Assembly (NCBI RefSeq): GCF_000383615.1
Contig: NZ_KB911585.1
Span: 468,939 to 532,938 of the forward strand
DNA: 64,000 nucleotides
Source of the DNA: Streptomyces canus 299MFChir4.1
GTDB lineage: Bacteria; Actinomycetota; Actinomycetes; Streptomycetales; Streptomycetaceae
Direction of reading: 5' to 3'
Below are positions 25,484-33,646 of this stretch, piece by piece. Positions within the stretch are counted from its first letter, which is position 1, and each line of letters begins with the position of its first letter. The position numbers and the translations under genes are program-made. A model generated the notes under the pieces. The model was not told where the DNA came from. It did no database searches and saw nothing but the letters and a program-made list of their open reading frames with translations.

Positions 25484-27655
25484 ATGGTCCACCGTCTCGA
25501 TTCCCTGGTCATTCGGCATGCCCTCCGGCTGCCCGCTCCCGCGGGCCCCGCCGGTGAGGGCGACGTCGCGGCGCGGCAGTTCGACGCCGCGCTGATGTCC
25601 GTCGGCTTCAAGCTGTCGGCGGACGCGCTGAGGACATTGTCGGAGCTGTCCGGGAGCACGGTCGTCGACACCGCCGTGCGCACGCTCGCCACCGTCCGTG
25701 AGATGGCCGGCGACCATGTGCGGCACAACGTCTACTTCAAGGACTTCCCGGCCAACGTCCCGGACACCTTCGAGTTCTGGATGCGCTGCGTGCGCGAGGC
25801 CCTGGAGGACGGCAAGGCCCGCTCCGGCGTCCTCGCCCAGCTGCGCAACGGCGTGGTCAACCTGCTCACGCTGCCGTCGTACGGCACCTACCGGCACACC
25901 TACGACGAGATGCTGGCGGCGCACGACGAGCTGACGGCCGCGGTCGGCGACCGGCTCACCGTCCTGCACCTGGGCGCCTCCCTGCAGGACGAGGTCAGCG
26001 CCCTGTACCTGGCGCTGGCCGGCAGCACCACGCCGCTCGGGGACGAGCACCTGGCCGATCTCAAGGTGCTCGCCGAGCACTGCGCGGACGGTCCCCAGCC
26101 CGAGACGATCCCGGTGCGGGAGAACCGCGCCGTCGTCAACGAGGCCCGGCTGAAGGCGGGTTCGAGCCTGCTGCTGGACACCGTGACCGACGTGCTGCGG
26201 CTGGCCTGCGCGTTGTCGGGCGGGGACGTGAGCCTTCAGGAGCCGACCCGGTTCCAGAAGCTCTCCCGGCCGGTCCGCCGCGCCCTGCTCGCGGGTCTGG
26301 ACGAAGTCGTCGCCGAGGTTCCCGCCAAACTCGCCGACGTCCTCGCGCACCGCGAGGCCTTCAAGCGGCTCGGTGAGCGTCTGCACCCGCACGAGTACCC
26401 CCAGTGGCCGCGCGCGGCCGAGGTGTTCGCCGTGGCCCGGGGCGAGAAGAAGGCGTACACCTTCGAGGGCCGCCTGGAGGCACTGCTCGGCGCGGACGAC
26501 GTCACCGGGGCGGCGGAACTGCTCAAGTCCGCGCCCGGCAGGCTGTTCCGTGCGCTGGACCGGCTGCTGCGCACCGCGCGCACGCGGGAGGAGCGGAACG
26601 CCGTGGTGGCCGTCGTCGAGGCGGTCGCTCCCGAGGTCTCCGGGCGGGTCGTCCTGTCGGTGCGTGAGTACCTGCAGAACCGGGCCGCGGAGACGGGCCG
26701 CAAGCGGGTGTTCGTCAACCGTGCCGGCCGAGCGCACGTCGCCGACGACACGCGTGGAGTCGTACCGGAGGCGGAACGGGAACGTCTGATCGCCGCGCTG
26801 GACGCGGAGATCGGCCGACGACTCCCGTCCCCGGAGCGGCTGTTGGTCGACCCCGACGTCCTCGGCGTGGCGCTTCCGCTCAGCGGGCGGGCGACCTCGG
26901 CCGGGCTCGGGGTGCTGCCCCGCGGCTCCGTCTCGCCGGTCGACGGGGAGCTGCTGCGCTTCTTCGTGTACTGGAAGCAGACGCAGCGGGTCACCGACTA
27001 CGACCTGTCGGCGCTGCTGCTGGACGCGGACTACGAGACGGTGTCCTGGCTGTCGTACACCAATCTCCGCGAGGTGGAGGGCGAGCACTCGGGTGACATC
27101 ACCAACGCCCCGGACGGTGCCTCGGAGTTCATCAACCTGCGGCTCGGAGCGGTGCGGGGTACGTACATCGTGCCGCAGGTCAACATCTACTCCGGGGAGA
27201 AGTTCGAGGAGGCCGAGGAGTCGTTCTTCGGGTTCATGCTGCGCGAGGGGGAACAGCGGGGCCGGCCCTTCGAGGCGCGTACCGTGCGGATGAAGTCGGA
27301 GCTGCGTGGTCCCGGCCGGGTTGCGCTGCCGCTGGCGTTCCGGCGTGCGCAGGACGGGAGTTGGCACGCCAAGTGGCTGCACCTCTACCTGAAGGGGCAG
27401 CCGGCGTACAACCGCGTGGAGGACAACCAGGTGTCGGTGGCGACGCTGGTGCGCGGCATCGTCGAGCGCGAACAGCTCACGGTCGGCTATCTGACCTCGC
27501 TGATGGCGAACGGCGGTACGGACGTGGCGACTTGGGACGCCGAGTCCGTGCCGGACGTGCCCGTGACCTACATCGGTCTGGAGCGGCCCGAGGGGCTGCA
27601 CCCGGACTCGGTGGTCATCACCCCGGAAAATCTGCGCGACCTGATCCCCGAGTGA
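25484..27655 (+). CDS. TerD-family domain protein with long N-terminal region
   Basis: About 723 aa. Residues 1-430 are mostly helical with no recognised motif (WMRCVREALEDGKAR..., RFQKLSRPVRRALLAGLDEVV). Residues about 450-660 match TerD: FFVYWKQTQRVTDYDLSALLLD, VSWLSYTNL, HSGDITNAPDGASEFINLRL and YIVPQVNIYSGEKFEEAEESFFGFM. TerD proteins bind calcium and occur in tellurite/stress resistance clusters; here no other ter genes are nearby. Start uncertain: ATG 25484 fits the domain start, GTG 25448 also possible; neither has a clear ribosome site. Long TerD fusions like this are seen in Streptomyces without an assigned role. Confidence 0.82.
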   Translation: MVHRLDSLVIRHALRLPAPAGPAGEGDVAARQFDAALMSVGFKLSADALRTLSELSGSTVVDTAVRTLATVREMAGDHVRHNVYFKDFPANVPDTFEFWMRCVREALEDGKARSGVLAQLRNGVVNLLTLPSYGTYRHTYDEMLAAHDELTAAVGDRLTVLHLGASLQDEVSALYLALAGSTTPLGDEHLADLKVLAEHCADGPQPETIPVRENRAVVNEARLKAGSSLLLDTVTDVLRLACALSGGDVSLQEPTRFQKLSRPVRRALLAGLDEVVAEVPAKLADVLAHREAFKRLGERLHPHEYPQWPRAAEVFAVARGEKKAYTFEGRLEALLGADDVTGAAELLKSAPGRLFRALDRLLRTARTREERNAVVAVVEAVAPEVSGRVVLSVREYLQNRAAETGRKRVFVNRAGRAHVADDTRGVVPEAERERLIAALDAEIGRRLPSPERLLVDPDVLGVALPLSGRATSAGLGVLPRGSVSPVDGELLRFFVYWKQTQRVTDYDLSALLLDADYETVSWLSYTNLREVEGEHSGDITNAPDGASEFINLRLGAVRGTYIVPQVNIYSGEKFEEAEESFFGFMLREGEQRGRPFEARTVRMKSELRGPGRVALPLAFRRAQDGSWHAKWLHLYLKGQPAYNRVEDNQVSVATLVRGIVEREQLTVGYLTSLMANGGTDVATWDAESVPDVPVTYIGLERPEGLHPDSVVITPENLRDLIPE

Positions 27656-27674
27656 CTGTTACGGTTGCGCGTGG

Positions 27675-27763
27675 CGAGGCCATGGAAGGGCTTCCTTCTC
27701 AACTCGATGAGCCCCCATGGGGCTTGGATCTCCAGTCCTTCCGCTTTCCTCGCCCTCGACGTC
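27675..27763. repeat. Structured 88-nt repeat, copy A
   Basis: First of two imperfect tandem copies (94-bp period). Starts CGAGGCCATGGAAG and ends CCTCGACGTC. Contains hairpins GGAAG-gg-CTTCC and AGCCCC-cat-GGGGCT. No protein-like frame on either strand. Confidence 0.7.
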
Positions 27764-27768
27764 CCGCA

Positions 27769-27856
27769 CGAGGCCATGAAGGAGCTTCCTTCTCACCGGT
27801 TTCAAAACCGGCTTTCCTAGAGCTCCAGTTCCTTCGCTCTCCTCGTCGTCGACGTC
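27769..27856. repeat. Structured 88-nt repeat, copy B
   Basis: Second copy. Starts CGAGGCCATGAAGGAG and ends GTCGACGTC. The outer blocks match copy A closely, but the hairpin in the middle is different in sequence while still paired: CCGGTTT-ca-AAACCGG. The first hairpin is also re-paired (GAAGGA-gc-TTCCTTC). Read on the minus strand, both copies end in the same TGAGAAGGAAGCyCyTTC block. Confidence 0.7.
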
Positions 27857-27884
27857 ACCCGGCAGGCGGCCCGGACCGGTGGAC

Positions 27885-28754
27885 TCACCGTTCCAGGGCC
27901 GCCTTCGCCGTGCTGAGCGCCTGTTCCGCGTACCCCCGCCCGAACAGCACGGCGTGCACCAGCAGCGGGAACATCTGGTGCAGCCCGATGCGGTGGGACC
28001 AGCCGTCGGCGAGCGGCGCCGCGCTCTCGTAGCCGCGCAGCACCTCGTCCAGGTGGGGGCAGCCGAAGAGATGGAGCATCGCGAGGTCGGTCTCGCGATG
28101 GCCGCCGTGCGCGGCCGGGTCGATCAGCCAGGCGTGGCCGTCGGCGCCCCACAGCACGTTGCCGTTCCACAGGTCGCCGTGCAGCCGGGCCGGGGGCTCG
28201 GCCGGGCCCGCGAGACCGGGCAGCCGCGCGCAGAGCCGTTCGATCACCTCGGCCTCCGGGAGCGTGATCGTGCCGTCGTCCACCGCGCGCCGCAGATACG
28301 GCAGCACCCGGTGCTCGGCGTACCACTGCGACCACTCGACGCCCTCGACGTTGCGCATCGGCGCCCGCCCGATGTACGCCTCCCGGGGACCGCCGGGCGG
28401 TGCCGAACCGAAGGCGGGCGCGCCGGCGAGGTGCAGTCCGGCCAGCGCCCGGCCCAGATCGAGTGCCGCCTCCCGGTTCGGCCGCCCCCTCGCGATCAGG
28501 TCGGTGACCAGCCAGGGGCCGTCCTGACCGTGCCCGGTCGGCACCCGGACCGTGCCGGCCTCGGCCAGCCAGCGCAGTCCCGCCGCCTCCGCCCGGGCCT
28601 CCTCGGCGCTGTCGGCGCGCTTCACCATCACCGTCCGGCCGTCGTCGAGGGCCACCTCGGCCAGCGCACCGGACACCGCGCGCTCCTCCGTAGCCGTACG
28701 GCCGGTGAGCCGCGCCGCCGCCGCACCCGGGCCGTCGCCGCCGTCCTCGTACAC
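27885..28754 (-). CDS. Fructosamine-3-kinase family protein
   Basis: 289 aa with a protein-kinase-like fold. The catalytic loop HGDLWNGNVLWG (near residue 190) and the metal-binding Asp in WLIDPAAHGGHRETDLAML are the hallmarks of the fructosamine/ketosamine kinases, which phosphorylate glycated amines so that the sugar is released. TVMVKRADS supplies the ATP-binding Lys. A GTG start at 28754 is used. The gene is isolated, with the structured repeats just past its 3' end. Confidence 0.92.
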   Translation of the reverse strand: MYEDGGDGPGAAAARLTGRTATEERAVSGALAEVALDDGRTVMVKRADSAEEARAEAAGLRWLAEAGTVRVPTGHGQDGPWLVTDLIARGRPNREAALDLGRALAGLHLAGAPAFGSAPPGGPREAYIGRAPMRNVEGVEWSQWYAEHRVLPYLRRAVDDGTITLPEAEVIERLCARLPGLAGPAEPPARLHGDLWNGNVLWGADGHAWLIDPAAHGGHRETDLAMLHLFGCPHLDEVLRGYESAAPLADGWSHRIGLHQMFPLLVHAVLFGRGYAEQALSTAKAALER

Positions 28755-28912
28755 CCGCGCCTCCCTGGTACCTCACGTCACCGTCTTCGCCCCAGCGTTC
28801 CAAAAGAGTCTCGTGCACAGCCTCTGTGAAGACTCCCAGCCATGTCTTGACATACGGAAGAAGCGATCCGTAGCTTGGCCGATCATTTAGATAACCCGAT
28901 CCGCAGGGTCCG
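28755..28912. other. Lower-GC gap with isolated promoter
   Basis: TTGACA (28847-28852) and TAGCTT (28871-28876) with an 18-bp spacer form a strong plus-strand promoter. No gene starts within 380 bp downstream apart from the reductase at 29264, so it either drives a long-leader transcript or a small RNA. Confidence 0.45.
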
Positions 28913-29148
28913 TCACAGCGGCGCCAGCTCCACCCTGCCGGTGAACCTGCCACCCACTTGATCGGCGAGCCAACGGACACGGTCGACCTGGTCGCCTTTC
29001 CCGTCTCGGGGGCGTGAACGTGGACGGTGTGGTCCTGCGAGGGTTCGTCCTGGTAGAGGTCCCGGGAATTGACCGTCAGCGTGAGGTAGGGGCGCTTCCG
29101 CGAGATCGCTTCCAGCCCGGCTTCGGGAACCGCAGGCCACGGAACCAT
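28913..29148 (-). pseudogene. Possible frameshifted small gene
   Basis: On the minus strand, from the ATG at 29148, the frame reads plausibly up to DHTVHVHAPETGK (about 50 residues). Coding-like sequence then continues in another frame (GDQVDRVRWLADQVGGRFTGRVELAPL, stop at 28913). One indel near the GGGAAAGG run would join them into an 80-aa protein. No family recognised and no ribosome site visible. Confidence 0.35.
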
Positions 29149-29263
29149 AGGACGTCACTTACGGAGACCTGTGTGAGGGGAGACGGCCGTCCGTGCCGGA
29201 TGACCCTCCCGCCGAAGATCCTCCGGTGCTTCAATATCACCCCCTGCGTGGAGGAGCGAGGGC

Positions 29264-30307
29264 ATGGGCAGAGTCCTGGTGACCGGTGGCAGCGGTTTCG
29301 TCGGCAGCCATCTGGTGCGGCGGCTGCTGGAGCGGGGTTACGAGGTGCATGCCACCGTGCGCAGTCTCACGAACCCGGCGAAGGTGCGCCCGCTGCGGGA
29401 CATGCAGGACCAATTCCCCGGCCGGCTCGCCCTGTTCGAGGCGGACCTCCTCAAGGAGCGCTCCTTCGACGAGGCCATGGCGGGCTGCCGCGTGGTCTTC
29501 CATGTGGCCTCGCCCTTCTTCATGCCGGAGAAGATCAAGGACGGCCAGAAGGACATGGTCGACCCGGCCCTGACCGGCACCCGCAACGTCCTGGCCGGCA
29601 TCGAGCGCACGCCGACGGTGGAGCGGCTGGTGTTCACCTCCACGGTCGGTGCGATCTTCGGCGACTACTCCGACGTGCGGGGCATGGCCGGGCAGGTCCT
29701 GTCCGAGGAGTACTTCAACACCAGCAGTACGGTGGAGAACAACCCGTACCACTACGCCAAGACGGTCGCCGAGCGCGCCGCCTGGGACGCGGAGTCCGCT
29801 CAGGACCGCTGGCGCATGGTCTCCGTCAACCCCGGCCTGATCCTGGGCCCTTCGCTCGCGCCCGCCTCCGAGTCCGGCAGCCTCTTCCTCCTGGAGGAGC
29901 TGTTCAAGGGCTACCTCTTCTACGGCGCCCCGGACTTCAGCTTCACCACGGTCGACGTCCGTGACGTGGCCGACGCGCACATCGCGGCGGCGGAGAAGCC
30001 CGACGCGAAGGGGCGTTACATCCTGGCCGCGGAGACGATGACGTCGTTCCACGAGATGTCCCGCATCATCCGCACCCGGTACCCCCGCGGCCTGCGCATC
30101 CCGCGCACCGCGCTCCCCCACTGGCCGGTGCGCGTCCTGGGCCCCGCCTTCGGGCTCACCCAGGACTACATCCGCAAGCACCTCGGCATCCGCTTCCGCG
30201 TGGACAACAGCCGCAGCGTGAACGAACTGGGCCTCGTCTACCGCCCGGTCGAGGAGACGGTCCTCGACCACTACGAGGCATGGCGCGCTCAGCAGGGCAA
30301 ACGCTGA
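29264..30307 (+). CDS. NAD(P)-dependent epimerase/dehydratase, dihydroflavonol-reductase-like
   Basis: 347 aa extended short-chain dehydrogenase. The Rossmann motif VTGGSGFVGSHL (6-17) binds NAD(P); the active-site pair is in YHYAK (about 163-167), with the supporting residues STVGAIFG upstream. It resembles the cinnamoyl-CoA/dihydroflavonol-4-reductase-like group (VFHVASPFF, MVSVNPGLILGPSL). Probably reduces or epimerises a sugar, sterol or polyketide ketone; no pathway genes adjoin it. A GGAGG-rich ribosome site precedes the ATG. Confidence 0.9.
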   Translation: MGRVLVTGGSGFVGSHLVRRLLERGYEVHATVRSLTNPAKVRPLRDMQDQFPGRLALFEADLLKERSFDEAMAGCRVVFHVASPFFMPEKIKDGQKDMVDPALTGTRNVLAGIERTPTVERLVFTSTVGAIFGDYSDVRGMAGQVLSEEYFNTSSTVENNPYHYAKTVAERAAWDAESAQDRWRMVSVNPGLILGPSLAPASESGSLFLLEELFKGYLFYGAPDFSFTTVDVRDVADAHIAAAEKPDAKGRYILAAETMTSFHEMSRIIRTRYPRGLRIPRTALPHWPVRVLGPAFGLTQDYIRKHLGIRFRVDNSRSVNELGLVYRPVEETVLDHYEAWRAQQGKR

Positions 30308-30343
30308 TTCTCACCGCGGGCGGCGGCCCGTACGCGACGAAGG

Positions 30344-30395
30344 TCACAGTTACATCTCACACTTTTCACACTTCAATCTTCACGTGAGCCTCACA
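30344..30395 (+). promoter_or_regulatory. Five TCAC(A/G) motifs in the leader of the NlpC/P60-like gene
   Basis: TCACA at 30344, 30357, 30366 and 30391 and TCACG at 30380, within an unusually AT-rich stretch. Spacings are 13, 9, 14 and 11 bp. Could be a promoter-proximal activator site; no clear -10/-35 pair. Confidence 0.35.
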
Positions 30396-30435
30396 AGTTG
30401 GCTAAGTTGACGGCGAGCAGCACGACGGAAGGGGC

Positions 30436-32331
30436 ATGACTTTCATGGCGCCGGATCGAACATCGCGCAATGGAGGGTTCAGCCTCCCGGCCAAGCGCAA
30501 CTCCGCCCTCGCCACGGCCGCCATGGCCTCCGCGGCCCTCCTCTCGCAGACCGGGAACGCCGCGGCCGACGAGGGGCCGAGCCATGACGAGGTGAGCCGA
30601 CGGGTCACCAACCTCTACGACCGGGCCGAGACCGACTCCGGCACCTACAACGCCACGCGCGCGGCGGGAACGGCGTCGAGCACCCGTGGCCGCACCGGTT
30701 CGTCTTCGTCGACCGGCGGTGGGAGCAGGGCAGGCGGCGAGCCCGCTCTCGATGACATCGCCCGGCAGTGGTACGGCATGGCCCGCGCGAAGATCGGCCC
30801 CACGGTCGAGGCGGTCCTGCCCGCCGACCGCGTCGTGGCCCGCCGCGCCGAGCCACGGCGCCAGCGGCCCGCGGGCGCCCCCACGGCACGCGAACCGAAG
30901 CCGGCCGCCGAACGGCCCGAGCTGACCGCCAGACCGATGCTCGCCCTGCCCAGCGCACCGGAGCCAACCCCGGCCGCCCTCCCCGCCGCGCAGGCCCAGA
31001 CGCCCTCATGGGCCTCGGAACCGGCCTCGCAGGACCTCACCGGCACCGGCGAGATCCCCACCGTGCGTGCCGCGCAACCGGTCACGGGGGTCCCGGAGTA
31101 CACCCCCTACACCCCTCAGCCCGTCACCGGTGTCCCGGAGTACGCGCCGCAGCTCCTGACCGTGGGGCCCGAGTACCACCCGCAATCCCCCGGCACCGCG
31201 ATCCCCGCATACAGCACGCAACCCGACACCGGCCTCTCGGGTTACACCTCGCCCACCACCACCGGCTTCCCCGAGTACAGCGCGCAGGCCGGTACCGGAG
31301 TCCCGGAGTACGCCCCCCAGCTCCTCACCGGTGCTCCCGAGTTCGCGCCGCAGCTCCCCACCGGTGTGCCTGAGTACGCACCACAACCAGGCACCGCAAT
31401 ACCGACGTACAGCCCGCGAGCCGACGCCGGCCTCCCGGACAACACCGCGCGCACCACCGCCGGCATCCCCGAGTACACCTCGCGACCCGGCACGGGATTC
31501 CCCGACCACACCGGGCAACTCGGCGCCGTCCTGCCCGAGTACACCGCGCAGACCGGGCAGACCGGGCAGACCGGGCAGACCACCACCGGCTTCGCGGACT
31601 ACAGCGGTCAACTCGGCACCGGGCTACCGGAGTACGCCGCGCCGGCCGCCACAGGGTTCCCCGAGTACTCCGCACAGAACACCGCAGGCTTCCCGGAGTA
31701 CGCCGCGCAACCGACCGCGGGACAACCCGAGTACTCCGCCCTGACCGCCCCCCTCGCGACGATCGCACCCCCGCCGGTCGACACCACCCGAACCGCCCCG
31801 ACCGCCCCGGCCCCGACGCAGGGCATCCCTGCCATCCCGGCCCCCCGCACTCCCGAGCAGGCCTGGCAGACGCCCCAGCCGGCGCCGACCCCGGCCCCCG
31901 CCGCACCCTTGACCCTGGCCCCCGCTCTCCCCGTCACCGATCCCGAACTCCCCACCCCCGACCCCGGTTACGACTCCAAGGTCATCCAGGTTCTCGCCTT
32001 CGCCCGTTCCCAGATCGGCAAGCCGTGCGTCTGGGGCGCGGCGGGCCCCGGGTCGTACGACAACTCCGGCCTCACGCAGGCCGCCTGGAAGGTCGCAGGC
32101 GTCTCGCTCCCCCGCACCTGCGTCGGTCAGGCGAGCACCGGCACGGCGGTACCGCTGTACGCGATGCAACCCGGTGACCTCGTCTTCTTCCACGACGACT
32201 TCAGCCACGTGGGCCTGTGCACCGGCAACGGCATGATGATCCACGCGCCGGGCCCGGGAGCGTCCATCCGCGAGGAGTCGATCTACCCGACCGGTGAGTC
32301 GATCATCCGAGGCGCGATACGACCCGCCTGA
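30436..32331 (+). CDS. Secreted repeat-rich NlpC/P60-fold protein without catalytic Cys
   Basis: 631 aa, in four parts. (1) A signal peptide (about 1-45, ALATAAMASAALLSQTGNAAA). (2) A short helical start of the kind seen in Streptomyces NlpC/P60 endopeptidases (HDEVSRRVTNLYDRAE). (3) A long Pro/Thr-rich region with about 20 degenerate copies of an 11-12-residue unit such as TGVPEYAPQ (about 215-440). (4) A C-terminal NlpC/P60 domain (about 515-631). The active-site motif normally YDCSGL reads YDNSGL, so the nucleophile is Asn543; His591 is kept. New cysteines appear at 531, 562 and 595 where relatives have Tyr, Thr and Tyr. It is probably a wall-binding or scaffold protein, not a peptidase. 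Confidence 0.88.
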   Translation: MTFMAPDRTSRNGGFSLPAKRNSALATAAMASAALLSQTGNAAADEGPSHDEVSRRVTNLYDRAETDSGTYNATRAAGTASSTRGRTGSSSSTGGGSRAGGEPALDDIARQWYGMARAKIGPTVEAVLPADRVVARRAEPRRQRPAGAPTAREPKPAAERPELTARPMLALPSAPEPTPAALPAAQAQTPSWASEPASQDLTGTGEIPTVRAAQPVTGVPEYTPYTPQPVTGVPEYAPQLLTVGPEYHPQSPGTAIPAYSTQPDTGLSGYTSPTTTGFPEYSAQAGTGVPEYAPQLLTGAPEFAPQLPTGVPEYAPQPGTAIPTYSPRADAGLPDNTARTTAGIPEYTSRPGTGFPDHTGQLGAVLPEYTAQTGQTGQTGQTTTGFADYSGQLGTGLPEYAAPAATGFPEYSAQNTAGFPEYAAQPTAGQPEYSALTAPLATIAPPPVDTTRTAPTAPAPTQGIPAIPAPRTPEQAWQTPQPAPTPAPAAPLTLAPALPVTDPELPTPDPGYDSKVIQVLAFARSQIGKPCVWGAAGPGSYDNSGLTQAAWKVAGVSLPRTCVGQASTGTAVPLYAMQPGDLVFFHDDFSHVGLCTGNGMMIHAPGPGASIREESIYPTGESIIRGAIRPA

Positions 32332-32640
32332 CCCGCCCCCCCGCCTGGGCCCCGGGCAGCTCCATGGCGTGCCGCTGAGGTACCGGGTGCGGCGGGTGCC
32401 CATCGGGCTCGACGACCGGCCGGTGACCGTCCTGTCCGGGCAGGCCGTCGCGACCGGCGACCAAGCGGGCGCCTGGGCCCGCCAGGTGGCGGACGGCGTC
32501 GAGCGGCCGGCCGCCACCCTGACGGTCGCCGAGGCCGGGGAGCGTGTGCCGAGGATCTTCACGGTCGAACCGGCGACCGCCGTGGACCGGATCGTGATCG
32601 ACACGAGCGGGCTGCCCGCCACCCGGTGTTCAGCCCGGCG
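32332..32640 (+). pseudogene. Coding-like remnant of unknown family
   Basis: The plus frame reads like protein (VPLRYRVRRVPIGLDDRP, AGAWARQVADGVERP, RVPRIFTVEPATAVDRIVID) but has no start or ribosome site and runs into non-coding sequence near 32630. No family recognised. Probably the end of a decayed gene between the NlpC-like gene and the LuxR regulator. Confidence 0.25.
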
Positions 32641-32680
32641 CCCGGGTCCGGAGGCGCCGACCAGTAGGGGCCACGGCTTC

Positions 32681-32717
32681 GTGCGGGCCGCCGGTCCCCC
32701 GTGCCGGCGGCCCGCAC
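32681..32717. terminator. Strong terminator hairpin
   Basis: GTGCGGGCCGCCGG and CCGGCGGCCCGCAC, a perfect 14-bp stem with a 9-nt loop. The remaining sequence up to 32875 shows no gene. Confidence 0.85.
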
Positions 32718-32875
32718 GCGTCGCGGCCGGCGCTGCCGTCCCGCGGGGAGACAGGCGTATCCGACGGGCCGCCCTCCCCCCACTGCGGCCCGCCGGAGCT
32801 TCAATGTGCTGGAGTACATGCGAGAACGTCGATGTTGCTCGGATGAAGTGTGGGTCAGCGAGGTACTGGGCCGGT

Positions 32876-33646
32876 ATGGGTACAACTGCGTATGAGCGGA
32901 TGCTGTCGGTCGCCGTGGCCGCGCTCCACGAACGCGCCCCCGAGCGGCTGTGGCCCCTGCTCGCGGCCGAACTGCCGGTGCTGTGCGGGGGCGACGCCCT
33001 GATCTACAAGCTGGACGACTGGAACGAGCACGAGGGCACGCTGGGGCTGTCCCCCGGAGCCGACGCGGAGTTCACCTCGCTCGGCGACGAGGAGACGGGA
33101 CTGCTGCGCGCGGGCTACCCGTTGGCCGGGCACTACGCGGGCAGAACGGACCGGACGCCGGTCACGGCCCGCCGGGTGGCCGGCCGATCCTGGTCGGGGA
33201 GCCCGACCGCGCGGCTGCTCGACGACCTGCTCGACGTCGATCACGTGCTGGGGATTCCGCTGCCGCAGTCGACCACCCCGATCACCGGGTGCATGGTGTA
33301 CCGCTCCGGGCGGGACTTCACCGACGACGAGCTGCGTCTGGCCGAGCAGGTGCAACCGCTGCTGGCCGCCGTCGAGCAGCAACGGCAGCTCCTGCGGCGG
33401 CTCAACGCCCCGTCCGAGGAGGCGGCCGACCTGGCGCTCACGCCCCGGGAGACGACCGTGCTGCTCCTGCTCGGTGACGCCCTGACCGCTGTGTCGATAG
33501 GCCGCAGACTCGGGATATCCGAGCGGACGGTCCACAAGCACATCGCGAACATCTACCGGAAGCTCGGCACGCACGACCGCGTCAGCACGGTGCTGCACGC
33601 CCAGCGGCTCGGCCTCGTCCCTACGGCATCGGCGGCCCGCCCTTGA
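32876..33646 (+). CDS. LuxR-family transcriptional regulator
   Basis: 256 aa. The N-terminal 175 residues look like a GAF-type sensor domain (LPVLCGGDALIYKLDDW, IPLPQSTTPITGCMVYRSGRDFTDDELRLAEQVQPLL). The C-terminal HTH (LTPRETTVLLLLGDALTAVSIGRRLGISERTVHKHIANIYRKLG, about 188-231) is intact. No phospho-acceptor receiver domain, so it probably senses a ligand. Its 3' end overlaps the convergent MFS gene by 26 bp, so the two transcripts must overlap. Confidence 0.9.
   Translation: MGTTAYERMLSVAVAALHERAPERLWPLLAAELPVLCGGDALIYKLDDWNEHEGTLGLSPGADAEFTSLGDEETGLLRAGYPLAGHYAGRTDRTPVTARRVAGRSWSGSPTARLLDDLLDVDHVLGIPLPQSTTPITGCMVYRSGRDFTDDELRLAEQVQPLLAAVEQQRQLLRRLNAPSEEAADLALTPRETTVLLLLGDALTAVSIGRRLGISERTVHKHIANIYRKLGTHDRVSTVLHAQRLGLVPTASAARP

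Noticed and set aside
27675..27856. tRNA or rRNA-like element
   Set aside because: No cloverleaf, no CCA end and no conserved T-loop; the two hairpins do not fit a tRNA.
30308..30435. Possible ydaO (c-di-AMP) riboswitch before an NlpC/P60-like gene, as often found in Streptomyces
   Set aside because: The gap is only 128 nt and lacks the conserved aptamer sequence blocks I would expect; only TCACA motifs are seen.
31100..31760. Regular short repeats that might suggest a CRISPR-like or minisatellite array
   Set aside because: They are in frame and encode the degenerate TGVPEYAPQ units of the secreted protein; there are no constant repeats with unique spacers.
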